Assembly (NCBI RefSeq): GCF_033472595.1
Contig: NZ_CP137642.1
Span: forward strand, 682,001-746,000
Reading direction: 5' to 3'
DNA length: 64,000 nucleotides
DNA from: Methanoculleus receptaculi
GTDB lineage: Archaea; Halobacteriota; Methanomicrobia; Methanomicrobiales; Methanoculleaceae
Each line of letters opens with the position of its first letter. Position 1 is the stretch's first letter. Below are positions 37,800-45,727 of the stretch, piece by piece. A model generated the notes under the pieces. It did not search any database. It was not told where the DNA came from and worked only from the letters and a program-made list of their open reading frames with translations. The translations under genes and the position numbers were made by a program.

Positions 37800-38145
37800 G
37801 CCGGATCGATCGTCTCACTTTCACAAACAGCCAACGGACATGTAGATGATTGTGAGAGAAATGCTATATAAGCCCGGGTCTATCCTCTTATGCGGAAGCT
37901 CAAAACAGCGTTCACAAAACCGCGGAGGCTCACCCCATCCAACCAAGACCGGGTGAACCCCCCACTGCCCGAAGGCGAAAGAGTTGTTCGCATTCCATGT
38001 ATTTGGGTGTACCTCTTTTTGCCTCCGGGGAGGTTATCGGAGGAAAAGCAAATGAACGGAACCATTGGAATGCGGGCACTCTCCGCGCTCTTCGCCGTGC
38101 TGCTGGTGAGCATGGGTGTTGTGCCGGCAATGGCGTGCGAGCCGG
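37800..38145 (+). repeat. Promoter-leader-signal-peptide cassette, copy A
   Basis: Contains, in order: a conserved upstream block (ACAGCCAACGGACATGTA), a BRE/TATA core (GAGAGAAAT..CTATATAA, TATA 37863-37871), a leader of about 155 bases and codons for a signal peptide starting at 38052. The leader block GCGTTC.CAAAACCGCGGAGG and ACCGGGTGAACCCCC recurs almost unchanged in copy D (48.5-48.8 kb). Shorter or diverged copies are at 41.3, 44.0 and 50.8 kb. Confidence 0.75.
38011..38054 (+). promoter_or_regulatory. Possible Shine-Dalgarno-masking hairpin, copy A
   Basis: TTTTTGCCTCC about 30 bases before the start can pair with GGAGGAAAAG, the ribosome-binding site of the ATG at 38052: five GC-rich pairs, one mismatch, then four A-T/G-T pairs. 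The shorter alternative CCTC/GAGG pairing next to it would free the site. The same arrangement is present before 48746. Confidence 0.5.
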
Positions 38146-38814
38146 GGGACGCCTTGCGGCGATGCCAGAGAAGACCTGCAGAAAACCGATCTGTCAGGCT
38201 TGGAGAAGTACGAAGCTGTCGCTTCCGCTCTGAACTTGGATGATGTGAAAAAGCTCTCGGACATCTCGCGCTCTGAAGACTTTAGTATGATCGTCGACAA
38301 CGCGAAAGCGTTCTCCTTCGAGAAGGAACTCGAAGACGGATCAATCAAGCATGCAACGGCTGTGGTACTGCCCATCGAATCTGTTATTGAAAAAGACGGT
38401 TTGGTCCAGACATCGAACATCGTTGCAGTCTGGGACGGTGACAATGCTCGGGTACTCAAGTACACATGCATTTTCCAGGAAAAATCCCTGTACACACTCG
38501 ATTTCAGCATAATCGATGTCAATGGAGATGTGGTTAAGGAAACCATTATCGATGAGGGCTCATTCATCAAGGAAACGTCGGAGCATCTCTTTGCAACAGA
38601 GGAGGACCCGGATTACTGGCAAAGAGTTGTTTACTGTATCACCTTGAATTGTGCTTGTGCGCTTGCTGGAATCCCTTGTCCTGGAATATCGGTCTGTGAA
38701 ATTTGTATTGTGTTGTTACAACCATGTGTTGTTTTTATGACTCCATATACCTGCGCCCCTGCCGTAGCTTGCTTAGGAGTGGAAATAGCCGCATGTATGT
38801 ACGACAGCCTGTAA
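38052..38814 (+). CDS. Halocin C8-like cysteine-rich secreted precursor (frameshifted)
   Basis: The first frame encodes a Sec signal peptide (MNGTIGMRALSALFAVLLVS..VPAMA-C). A +1 shift near 38140-38160 leads to the mature part (REDLQKTDLSGLEKYEAV..), an acidic domain of about 140 residues. The last 60 residues are hydrophobic with exactly ten Cys, spaced 4-1-6-5-2-6-8-5-7. The segment ACLGVEIAAC resembles SCLGFVEIVC of halocin C8, an archaeal peptide antibiotic with ten Cys cut from a precursor whose N-part gives immunity. I infer an archaeocin precursor. There is no twin-Arg signal, unlike halocin C8. Whether the shift is real or a sequence error is open. Confidence 0.6.
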
Positions 38815-38848
38815 ATCAGATAGATACCTCTTTTTTGTGGAGTGTGCT

Positions 38849-39520
38849 ATGACAACACAGCAACGCTACCAATTTGTAGTGGTTATCGTATTACTCGGAC
38901 TCGTTTGTTCCGGTTGTTTGGAAACAGGCGCTGATACGGATACGCTTCTGCAAAATACCATAGAAAAGCAGGCGAATGCCGAGAGCCTGGCATACATCGA
39001 AGAGCTTACTTTATATCTAGGGAATGAAACGAAGACAGTTGAATATGATGTACTTTTAAAGAAACCGGACAAATTTCGAAGAATCGAGAAGAGCGGCTCA
39101 TTTATACGCTCGGAGATTACTTCCAATGGAGATATAGTCTGGATCTATGATCCTGAGAAAAATACAGTGTTCATTAGAAATCTGACATCATCAGAGAAAC
39201 TACCAGAACCTGCGATCTATGCATTGTTGAATGATAATATCTTTGAAAAATACATGGTAACAGGTCAAGAAATGGAGTCGAATAACCCAACTCCGGCTTA
39301 TAAGATAGAACTGGCTTCTCACGAGTCGGATAACGAAGATACGAGAGAGTATCTGCTGTGGATCGATCCCGATGGTCTCATCCCGTTGAAGCTGGAGAGT
39401 TGGGACAAGGGCAATCCGGTGCTAACCCTGGAATATCGAGATTATTCGATAAATTGCACAACAAATGATAGTGATTTCACCTTTACGATTCCTGATGATG
39501 CATCGGTGATGTACATATGA
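38849..39520 (+). CDS. Lipoprotein, LolA-like fold
   Basis: 223 residues from the ATG at 38849, with GGAG about 8 bases upstream. The signal peptide ends in a lipobox (LVCSGC, Cys near residue 25). The mature part is beta-rich (VEYDVLLKKPDKFRRIEKSG, DIVWIYDPEKNTVFIRN, LLWIDPDGLIPLKLESWDKG), the pattern of archaeal LolA/LppX-like lipoproteins that hold lipophilic molecules. It follows the halocin-like gene and overlaps the next start (ATGA). A role in binding or neutralising the hydrophobic peptide is possible, but this is inference. Confidence 0.7.
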   Translation: MTTQQRYQFVVVIVLLGLVCSGCLETGADTDTLLQNTIEKQANAESLAYIEELTLYLGNETKTVEYDVLLKKPDKFRRIEKSGSFIRSEITSNGDIVWIYDPEKNTVFIRNLTSSEKLPEPAIYALLNDNIFEKYMVTGQEMESNNPTPAYKIELASHESDNEDTREYLLWIDPDGLIPLKLESWDKGNPVLTLEYRDYSINCTTNDSDFTFTIPDDASVMYI

Positions 39521-40137
39521 AGCTCGACCCTATCATCAAGGAGGCACTCTGGCGCTCGGTTGTAGTCTTTGTCGTGTCGATTATCATCGTCGCTATCATC
39601 ATCGCGACAGCTCCCCTCCCGATACCTGCGTTCTTGTTGTTTCCCCTAGCATTGACGATCGCTGCAGTATATTTCTGTCTTATGGTGTGGTATGGACGAA
39701 AGGCAGCCGGACGATCAAAACCCCATGCATATCCTCCGTCATCCTCTCCGGTTAGCGGATACAGGGAAGGAGAAAAGATGCAGAGGCGAGCCGTTGTCGA
39801 GAAGGTGACCGACGCCGTCCTTGCCGTCGTGATCTTCCTGATCTATCTCTATGCGTCCCGTGCATCCTCCATCAACCAGGTCTTCTGGCTCCCTGTCCTT
39901 GTCATCATCGGCCTGCTCCTGACGCGCATCGTCTTCATCGATGGCGGCGAGCGCCGCATCACCCTTGTACGATCGGTTGTCTTCTATCTCATAGTCGCCG
40001 CGATCGTTGTTCTGCGCTACCTGGCACTGGGATATCCCGTTGTCCCCCTCCTCCAGGCAATCGCGCTTGTCGGCATCGTTGCTTTTCCCATCCTCTATAT
40101 CTGGGAACGACGACGCACACCGAAGGGAACGGATTGA
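39517..40137 (+). CDS. Multi-pass membrane protein, unknown
   Basis: 206 residues with about six hydrophobic segments in two groups (about residues 15-55 and 95-190), separated by a Pro/Ser-rich polar linker (KPHAYPPSSSPVSGYREGEK). A second possible start is MQRRAVVEK at residue 88. It is translationally coupled to the lipoprotein gene and precedes the thioredoxin-CcdA gene. I do not recognise a family. Its place after a bacteriocin-like gene makes immunity or export a reasonable guess. Confidence 0.65.
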   Translation: MKLDPIIKEALWRSVVVFVVSIIIVAIIIATAPLPIPAFLLFPLALTIAAVYFCLMVWYGRKAAGRSKPHAYPPSSSPVSGYREGEKMQRRAVVEKVTDAVLAVVIFLIYLYASRASSINQVFWLPVLVIIGLLLTRIVFIDGGERRITLVRSVVFYLIVAAIVVLRYLALGYPVVPLLQAIALVGIVAFPILYIWERRRTPKGTD

Positions 40138-40204
40138 TGGCTGAGGGATGGCCTGTGGAGTGATCGATGTGCCTTGGCACATCTCTGCAAATGGCGGAGG
40201 GCTC

Positions 40205-41209
40205 ATGATCGTAAAAGCGGTGCAGGTACTTGCCGTTCTGCTCATCGCGTGCACTCTGTGCATTCCTGCAGCCGCAGCCTCAACGATCTCCCTCGAATAT
40301 TACCACATGGACCGGTGTCCGGACTGCAAACTGACTGATCCGCTGATCGCGGACCTGGAAGGCTCCTACGACGGCGCCCCCGCGATCGAATGGATCGATG
40401 TCGAAACCGTGGACGGATGGGAGCGATGGAACGCATACGAATTTCTCGAAGTCCCGGCCGTAGTCATAAACGGCGCCATTAAAATTCCCAAAGAGGAGAT
40501 CACCGAAAAGAACCTCAGGGTGGCGATCGAGCAATCCCTTGCCGGTGCTGAGCCGCCGGAGAACTCCCCGCCGATTAACTGGGACATCCCGTTTGCATTC
40601 TCCCTGGGCCTCTTCTCCGGTTTCTCGCCCTGCCTGATGGCAATCCTCGGATTCATCCTGGTGTACGTCACCGGGTCGGGCACGGGGTTGAGAAGCAGTC
40701 TCCTGAACTCTGTAATATTCGGCCTGGGGCTGGTCGCCGCGTATATCATCCTGGGGTGCTGCTTCCTGCTGGCGGGGATGTCCCTCGGCGGTTTTGGCCC
40801 TTACCTCGCCATAGCAGCAGGGATAATCACGATACTCGCCGGGGTGAACCTACTCGGGTTGATACGGCTCCCGGTCTCCACTGACAACTATGTTAAGTCA
40901 TCCATACAGAAGCATGCGACCACCTTTGTCGGGTTGTTCATACTGGGCATGATATTTTCGATCGTCAAGGCCCCGTGCGCCGCACCGATGATCCTCGTCC
41001 TGCTGAGCAGAATCCTGATCGACGGCACCGTGCAGGATTTATCGCTCCTGCTGGTCTTCGGAGCCGGGGTGCTCACGCCGTTTCTCGGCGTCGGAGTACT
41101 CGGGGGATATGCCTCGTCGAGCAGGATACGGGAATACAGGGATGTAATTCGAGCCGGCAGCGGGATTCTTTTGATAGGATTCGGGGTCTGGATGCTCTTC
41201 TGGGGATAA
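40205..41209 (+). CDS. Thioredoxin-like domain fused to CcdA-type membrane protein
   Basis: 334 residues from the ATG at 40205, with GGAGG just upstream. A signal peptide (about 1-25) is followed by a thioredoxin-like domain with a CPDC active site (YYHMDRCPDCKLTDPL) and cis-Pro region EVPAVV. Six membrane spans follow (about 125-334), with the CcdA cysteines in SGFSPCLMAILGF and KAPCAAPMIL. CcdA/DsbD proteins carry electrons across the membrane for disulfide exchange. Next to a ten-Cys secreted peptide it may fold that product. A truncated duplicate is at 48.1 kb. Confidence 0.85.
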   Translation: MIVKAVQVLAVLLIACTLCIPAAAASTISLEYYHMDRCPDCKLTDPLIADLEGSYDGAPAIEWIDVETVDGWERWNAYEFLEVPAVVINGAIKIPKEEITEKNLRVAIEQSLAGAEPPENSPPINWDIPFAFSLGLFSGFSPCLMAILGFILVYVTGSGTGLRSSLLNSVIFGLGLVAAYIILGCCFLLAGMSLGGFGPYLAIAAGIITILAGVNLLGLIRLPVSTDNYVKSSIQKHATTFVGLFILGMIFSIVKAPCAAPMILVLLSRILIDGTVQDLSLLLVFGAGVLTPFLGVGVLGGYASSSRIREYRDVIRAGSGILLIGFGVWMLFWG

Positions 41210-41278
41210 ATGGAGCGCCGGATCCGGCGATGTCCGTCCGGATCGGTCAGCACCCGGTTTGTTAGTCTGCCTCGCCGC

Positions 41279-41294
41279 AAGAAAGACCTTTCTT
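41279..41294 (+). terminator. Hairpin after the CcdA gene
   Basis: AAGAAAG-AC-CTTTCTT is a perfect short inverted repeat, present again at 48459-48474 after the duplicate CcdA fragment. There is no following T-run, so a terminator role is weak. Confidence 0.3.
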
Positions 41295-41309
41295 CTCCGT
41301 CCCCTTCTT

Positions 41310-41385
41310 TCAGAGCAGGTTGATCGCCTCACTTTTACGAACAGCCAGCGGACGTGTAAAGGATTGTGAGAGAAATTATATAACT
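41310..41385 (+). promoter_or_regulatory. Island promoter repeat, copy B
   Basis: Block CAGAGCAGGTTGATCGCCTC, then ACAGCCAGCGGACGTGTAAAGG and GAGAGAAAT with TATA ATTATATAA at 41375-41383. The leader to the ATG at 41454 is only about 45 bases. It matches copies A and D upstream of the TATA box but lacks their long leader and signal-peptide part. Confidence 0.7.
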
Positions 41386-41453
41386 CCTTAAGCCCAGCCC
41401 CCCTATGCGGATGCCCGAAGCGCGTTCGCAAAAACGTTAACGAAGGAACTGCA

Positions 41454-42050
41454 ATGAAATTACGTATTTACTCATACATCGCAACGATAATCCTCGTCGT
41501 CCTTGCCAGCGCCGGGTGCCTAGAACCCACCGAAACCGGCCCGGTCGTAAATACCACCCTGGAACCCACACCGGAGCCCTGCGAGACATGCACCGTCCCC
41601 GAGGGCTTCTGCGGCCCACCCGGGGTCTGCCCGGGGGAGCCGGTGAACGGCGTCTACGCCTTCACGGACAAGGATGTCTACCGGATCGGGGAGGTGGTGG
41701 AGTTCGGCATCGTCAACTGCGGCGATGAGCCGGTGGAATTCGGCAGCCCACGCCCATGGTGGATTGACAGATGGGTCATGAACGAATCAGGATGCATGCC
41801 GGGCAATTGCACCGACGGCACGTGGGAGCCCATAGCCGATGGGGGATATGCTCCGACCGTGATGTGCTTCCTCGACCCCAGAGAGAACTGGACAGTGCAG
41901 TGGAATACTACAAACTGGTGGGATACTGCAGAGGCGAGCGGAAGTCCTGTATGTCCATATGATATTCGGATTCACGACGACCCCCTTACTCCTGGGACGT
42001 ACCGGGTGCGATATGGGCCCAACTTTACCAAGGAGTTCGAGTTTGTGTGA
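41454..42050 (+). CDS. Cys-rich lipoprotein 1 of a tandem pair
   Basis: 198 residues. Lipobox ASAGC (Cys near residue 22), then a Thr/Pro-rich spacer (TTLEPTPEPCETC) and a Cys-rich segment. An Ig-like beta domain follows (VYAFTDKDVYRIGEVVEFGIVNCGDEPVEF). Several N-x-S/T sequons (NES, NCT, NWT, NTT, NFT) suit AglB glycosylation. The gene sits under promoter repeat B. Function unknown. Residues about 56-120 are identical at DNA level to the next gene. Confidence 0.75.
   Translation: MKLRIYSYIATIILVVLASAGCLEPTETGPVVNTTLEPTPEPCETCTVPEGFCGPPGVCPGEPVNGVYAFTDKDVYRIGEVVEFGIVNCGDEPVEFGSPRPWWIDRWVMNESGCMPGNCTDGTWEPIADGGYAPTVMCFLDPRENWTVQWNTTNWWDTAEASGSPVCPYDIRIHDDPLTPGTYRVRYGPNFTKEFEFV
41619..41814 (+). 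repeat. 196-base perfect repeat, first copy
   Basis: This segment reappears without a mismatch at 42272-42467 in the neighbouring lipoprotein gene, while the flanks of both genes have diverged. Confidence 0.85.
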
Positions 42051-42109
42051 CGCGGAATAACCCCGGCCACCGGAGGCACAAGGATGTGCGCACAAATGGA
42101 GAAACCGCA

Positions 42110-42673
42110 ATGAAACCACAAATTCACCCATGCATCGCGATGATAACTCTCATTGCCGTCTTCGCGACCGCCGGGTGCCTGGAACCAGCCAGCACCGCCG
42201 TAAACGCCACCCCAGAACCGACACCGGAACCCTGCGAAACGTGCACCGTCCCCGAAGACTTTTGCGGCCCGCCCGGGGTCTGCCCGGGGGAGCCGGTGAA
42301 CGGCGTCTACGCCTTCACGGACAAGGATGTCTACCGGATCGGGGAGGTGGTGGAGTTCGGCATCGTCAACTGCGGCGATGAGCCGGTGGAATTCGGCAGC
42401 CCACGCCCATGGTGGATTGACAGATGGGTCATGAACGAATCAGGATGCATGCCGGGCAATTGCACCGGCGGCACGTGGGAGCTCGTCAGCAATGCGGGAT
42501 GTGCTCCGACCGTGGTGTGCTTCCTCGACCCCGGAGAGAACTGGACGGTGCGTTGGGATACAGGGGCGAACCGAAGTGAGACCATATACATGATGGTGGC
42601 GGACAACCTCACTCCCGGGACACACTGCATCTGGTACGAAGGCGGCTATGCCAAGGAGTTCGAGTTCGTGTGA
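42110..42673 (+). CDS. Cys-rich lipoprotein 2 of a tandem pair
   Basis: 187 residues from the ATG at 42110 (MKPQIHPCIAMITLIAVFATAGC), GGAGA upstream, lipobox ATAGC. It has the same architecture as the preceding gene: Pro-rich spacer, Cys motif, Ig-like domain and sequons. The ends of the two proteins differ clearly but the centre is identical, pointing to recent duplication or gene conversion. It lies 59 bases downstream and is probably co-transcribed. Confidence 0.75.
   Translation: MKPQIHPCIAMITLIAVFATAGCLEPASTAVNATPEPTPEPCETCTVPEDFCGPPGVCPGEPVNGVYAFTDKDVYRIGEVVEFGIVNCGDEPVEFGSPRPWWIDRWVMNESGCMPGNCTGGTWELVSNAGCAPTVVCFLDPGENWTVRWDTGANRSETIYMMVADNLTPGTHCIWYEGGYAKEFEFV
42272..42467 (+). repeat. 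196-base perfect repeat, second copy
   Basis: Identical to 41619-41814; offset 653 bases. Confidence 0.85.
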
Positions 42674-42959
42674 GCGTAACGGCAGCACAGGCATGCTGCG
42701 GCTTCCGTGTGCGGATGCGCTGCGGCAGCAGCGCAGACGGGGCGCTCCACGCGAAAAAAAGGGTAGTGTCCCGGAATATAACTGAAAAAGTTTTTCATAG
42801 AATCTGACCGTATTACGTTGAGCAATACCCTGCGTTCATACCAAAAGCTCACATTGGGGAGTTTTTCCTACTATCAGTTGTTTCTTGGGGCACTGCTGGC
42901 ACCGTTGCCGATGGTGGACAATAGTGTACCCTGTACGGCGGCGCCGTGATAAGGGTTTC
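42674..42959. other. Gap with an insertion-sequence end remnant
   Basis: No gene is seen. GTAGTGTCCCGGAATATAACT near 42762 resembles the terminal repeat of the IS481-type element that starts at 42977 and may be a relic of an earlier related insertion. A GC-rich palindromic patch lies near 42690-42730. Confidence 0.4.
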
Positions 42960-42976
42960 ATCTCCAGAAAAGGGAT

Positions 42977-43955
42977 GTAGTATCCCGAAATCATTTGACA
43001 CCAGACTTATATGTGGGTGTGAGCAAGCTCTCCGATCGGGATATCCGAGGTATCATTCGTCAGTGGAAGAGAGGGCGGCCTGTTCGTGACCTTGCGGACT
43101 ATCATCACGTGAGCCGGCAACGGATCTACCAGATTATCGCAGCGTACCGGCAGACGGGGTGTTATCCGTATCCACAAACGCCAGGAAGAAAGCCCGCTCA
43201 GATCCCGCACGAGACTGAAACTCTCGTCCTGGCCGCTCATGACCAGTATTCTCTCGGCCCCACACATCTCGAGAAGAAGATCGAAGAAGTGGATGGGATG
43301 CATATTCCCCACAATACGATTTACCGGATCCTGCTGGAGCATGGACGGGTGGAGGTCTGCATGAAGAAGCGGAAGCAGCGGAAATGGGTGCGCTATGAAC
43401 GTGACCACGCAATGTCACTCTGGCAGGGAGACTGGAAGATGATCTCATTGGATGGCCAGAACCGATGGCTCATCGCATTCATGGACGATTCCTCCCGGCT
43501 CATCACCTGTTATGGGGTCTTCGACCGACCCACGACTCACTTCACCATGCAGATCTTGGAACAAGGATTCCGGGAATACGGAACGCCCCTGGAAATCCTC
43601 ACGGACAACGGTTCACAGTTTGTTTCAGCCAGGAACCCAAAAACGGCAGATCATACCTTTCGAAAATTCCTTGAGTCCCATGGGATTCGGCATATCAGAG
43701 CCCGGGTGAATCATCCCCAGACCAACGGCAAGATTGAGAGGTTCTTTGGCGAGGTCGAGCGAAGAGCACATAGATTCGGATCCGTGGATGCAGTGGTGCG
43801 GTGGCATAACGAGATCAAGCCGCATAGCAGTCTCGACTATGACGAACCTGCCCATGCGTTCTGGTATCGCCTGCCGCCGGAACGGATCCTTGGGTACGCA
43901 CAGAGGTGGATGGATGCGCAAGAGTGATATATGTAAAATTAATTCGGGATACCAC
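42977..43955 (+). mobile_element. IS481-family insertion sequence
   Basis: About 979 bases. The left terminal repeat GTAGTATCCCGAAATCATT is matched inverted at the right end (AATTAATTCGGGATACCAC), with a few mismatches. It carries one intact transposase and is flanked by a perfect 17-base duplication. Confidence 0.85.
42995..43927 (+). CDS. IS481-family DDE transposase
   Basis: Up to 310 residues. An N-terminal helix-turn-helix (LSDRDIRGIIRQWKRGRPVRDLADYHHVSRQRIYQII) is followed by an rve integrase core: Asp in WKMISLDGQ, Asp in LTDNGSQF and Glu in TNGKIERFFGEVE. The frame opens with TTG at 42995; GTG at 43013 or 43019 are other possible starts. It appears complete. Confidence 0.9.
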   Translation: MTPDLYVGVSKLSDRDIRGIIRQWKRGRPVRDLADYHHVSRQRIYQIIAAYRQTGCYPYPQTPGRKPAQIPHETETLVLAAHDQYSLGPTHLEKKIEEVDGMHIPHNTIYRILLEHGRVEVCMKKRKQRKWVRYERDHAMSLWQGDWKMISLDGQNRWLIAFMDDSSRLITCYGVFDRPTTHFTMQILEQGFREYGTPLEILTDNGSQFVSARNPKTADHTFRKFLESHGIRHIRARVNHPQTNGKIERFFGEVERRAHRFGSVDAVVRWHNEIKPHSSLDYDEPAHAFWYRLPPERILGYAQRWMDAQE

Positions 43956-43995
43956 ATCTCCAGAAAAGGGATCAAACCCCTTACTTTTGGCAGAA

Positions 43996-44300
43996 ACCTG
44001 CCGACGTGTAAAGAAATTGGACAGAATTTCTAAATAACTCTGTGTTCAAGCCATTGTGTGGATGCTTCAGAGCGGCGTCCGCAAAAGATCTGGGGCTACC
44101 CATCCCTGGTTGACGACCGGATGACGCGCCCCGCGTGCCCGGAGGCAAAGGGAACGTACGCGTTCTGCGTACTTAAGGTTGTGCCTCTTTTGCCTCCGGG
44201 GAGAGAAACTGAAGGAAAAGTAAATGAACAGAAACATTGGAATGCGGGCGCTCTCCGTGCTCCTGGCAATGCTGCAGGTGAGTGTCGCGATGGTGCCGGC
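43996..44300 (+). repeat. Promoter-leader-signal-peptide cassette, copy C (diverged)
   Basis: CGACGTGTAAAG and a TATA-like TTCTAAATAA (44028-44037) are followed by a leader of about 165 bases. CTCTTTTGCCTCCGGGG recurs, then AAGGAAAAG and a signal peptide (MNRNIGMRALSVLLAML) close to copies A and D. The middle of the leader has diverged and the Shine-Dalgarno pairing is weaker. Confidence 0.65.
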
Positions 44301-45057
44301 AGTGGCTGCACAGAGTGAAAAGCGCTTTGAAGAGGAATTGCTGCAAAACATGGGTATAAAAGTAAACAGCATTGATACAGAATTGTGTGACTACAAAACT
44401 GTTGGAGACACGGTTTTCTTTAATGGGAATGTCAAATTCGATGCAGAATCTGGAGTAAGCGGGAAATTTGAGCGAATTTACGCAGACCAGCAAGTTAGTG
44501 GCTATTATTCCAAAAATGGCTCTTACCATATCGAATCCGTTGGTACAAACTACCGTTCAGCAATAGATGCGCAAGTGATTTCAGAAAGCTCCGATGCTAT
44601 TACACTCAAAATTGAGCAAGTGGTGGTTAAGAACGGAGTTGTAAAAGTGTCAAGCGATATAGTGACCCTCCCGAAAACCGAGCGTCCTGATATCAATGAT
44701 TTTGGTGGTGTAAGCAGTATTGGCCTAACAAGCGATAAAACAAAGATTGACTTACCGAGTATGGCCCCGCCAGGATCGACTTTAGTATTCAATGACGTAC
44801 AATATTTCTATCTTGTGTACGGCACTGCTGCTCTTGCAGTGGTTGCTGCTTATTTCGGTGTGTTACCCGCAGTAATTCTCGGTTTGGCAGCTGTAGCTCT
44901 TGAAGCTGCAGCTGATTACGGCGATTTCGATACAGAGGACTGTTACCTTGATGTCTGGCTTGTTCCCGAACCGCATCCCTCTGCCCCTATCCTCATAGAG
45001 GTTGACTATATATATTTAAACACCTTTTTTTCTTTATGTGATGCTTATGATTCGTAA
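44224..45057 (+). CDS. Secreted protein with hydrophobic C-terminal segment
   Basis: 277 residues, in frame throughout. The signal peptide (about 1-27, VPAVAAQ) belongs to the shared cassette family. Residues about 28-190 are beta-rich. Residues 200-240 form a long Ala/Val/Gly-rich hydrophobic stretch (YGTAALAVVAAYFGVLPAVILGLAAVALEAA), then an acidic tail with YLDVWLVPEP. A related C-terminal stretch is in the pseudogene at 45374. It resembles a leader-domain-plus-hydrophobic-peptide precursor, but no known family is recognised. Confidence 0.6.
   Translation: MNRNIGMRALSVLLAMLQVSVAMVPAVAAQSEKRFEEELLQNMGIKVNSIDTELCDYKTVGDTVFFNGNVKFDAESGVSGKFERIYADQQVSGYYSKNGSYHIESVGTNYRSAIDAQVISESSDAITLKIEQVVVKNGVVKVSSDIVTLPKTERPDINDFGGVSSIGLTSDKTKIDLPSMAPPGSTLVFNDVQYFYLVYGTAALAVVAAYFGVLPAVILGLAAVALEAAADYGDFDTEDCYLDVWLVPEPHPSAPILIEVDYIYLNTFFSLCDAYDS
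45006..45020 (+). promoter_or_regulatory. Strong TATA box inside the end of the 44224 gene
   Basis: TATATATTTAAA lies about 25-30 bases upstream of the next start codon, giving the small membrane protein its own promoter and nearly leaderless mRNA. Confidence 0.55.
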
Positions 45058-45238
45058 TTATCTGCCGTTATTATGGAAATTGGTATTCACTCTTGCAGTA
45101 GTTCTTCTCATCGCAAACATTTATGAGACTATACAAAGCGGTCATTATGACTCTCTTAGGCAGTGGGTGTTTTTTGCCCTTTTTTTCACGAGCCTCATCA
45201 TTCGATTCATCAGTGAAAAAACCGCAAAAAATACTTGA
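45047..45238 (+). CDS. Small two-TM membrane protein, candidate immunity
   Basis: 63 residues from the ATG at 45047 (MIRNYLPLLWKLVF); the ATG at 45041 would add two. Two hydrophobic helices (about residues 7-27 and 38-56) with a short polar loop and a basic tail (EKTAKNT). It overlaps the end of the preceding secreted-protein gene and has its own TATA box. Small two-span proteins after bacteriocin genes are often immunity factors; that is inference here. Confidence 0.55.
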   Translation: MIRNYLPLLWKLVFTLAVVLLIANIYETIQSGHYDSLRQWVFFALFFTSLIIRFISEKTAKNT

Positions 45239-45373
45239 TTTTCCCCGAGGTCATCCCGATACGCCCCTGGTTAAAATGAAGCGGTGCATGCTTGGGACAA
45301 AACCGAGCCGGAAGCCCATAACGAACCCCCTGTGATAGAAATGACTGCAGAAATACAGAAAAAAGGAAAAATC

Positions 45374-45694
45374 ATGGGTATCGTATCTTCACATACACTT
45401 TGGAACTTACGATATGGATAATTTGATCGCACCAGGGGTTTTTTAGCAATCGAAGGTCTAGGAGCGGCACTGGCCGTAATATTGGGACTAGCTACTCTCC
45501 CCGCACTAGCCTTGGCCACGGCGATTGCAGGAGCGTTAATCTTCGGCGCCTGGTACTACAAGAATCTAGATGGAAGTCTGGACATGTATTTCAGTAATCT
45601 GACTCTTGCACTCATTCCTGTGTACCTGGCGATGCCGGGACCACAACCGATTGTCGTGAGACTGGGATCGCACGATGTGCCGGTGCTTATATAA
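45374..45694 (+). pseudogene. Remnant of a second hydrophobic secreted protein
   Basis: A start with AAAGGA upstream (ATG 45374) gives only 15 residues. Downstream, YDMDNLIAPGVF and then, after a shift in the T-run near 45443, LAIEGLGAALAVILGLATLPALALATAIAGALIFGAWYYKNLDGS can be read to 45694. The hydrophobic stretch followed by LDMYFSN resembles the C-terminal part of the 44224 protein. It is a truncated, shifted paralogue. Confidence 0.5.
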
Positions 45695-45727
45695 CCAATA
45701 TGAGCCCATTTTTTGGGGTTGAATTCC

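Larger units (their letters stand above)
42960..43972. repeat. 17-base target-site duplication flanking the IS481-type element
   Basis: ATCTCCAGAAAAGGGAT occurs exactly at 42960-42976 and 43956-43972, immediately outside the terminal inverted repeats. The exact match marks a recent insertion. Confidence 0.8.

Noticed and set aside
38052-38140. Twin-arginine signal peptide as in halocin C8
   Set aside because: There is no RR pair before the hydrophobic segment; the signal is an ordinary Sec type.
38138-38148. Phase-variable G-run causing the frame loss
   Set aside because: The run is only five G, and the matching gene at 48746 has no comparable homopolymer at its break, so slippage is not well supported.
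43011-43013. ATG start for the IS481-type transposase
   Set aside because: This ATG is out of frame with the transposase; in-frame TTG or GTG codons must be used.
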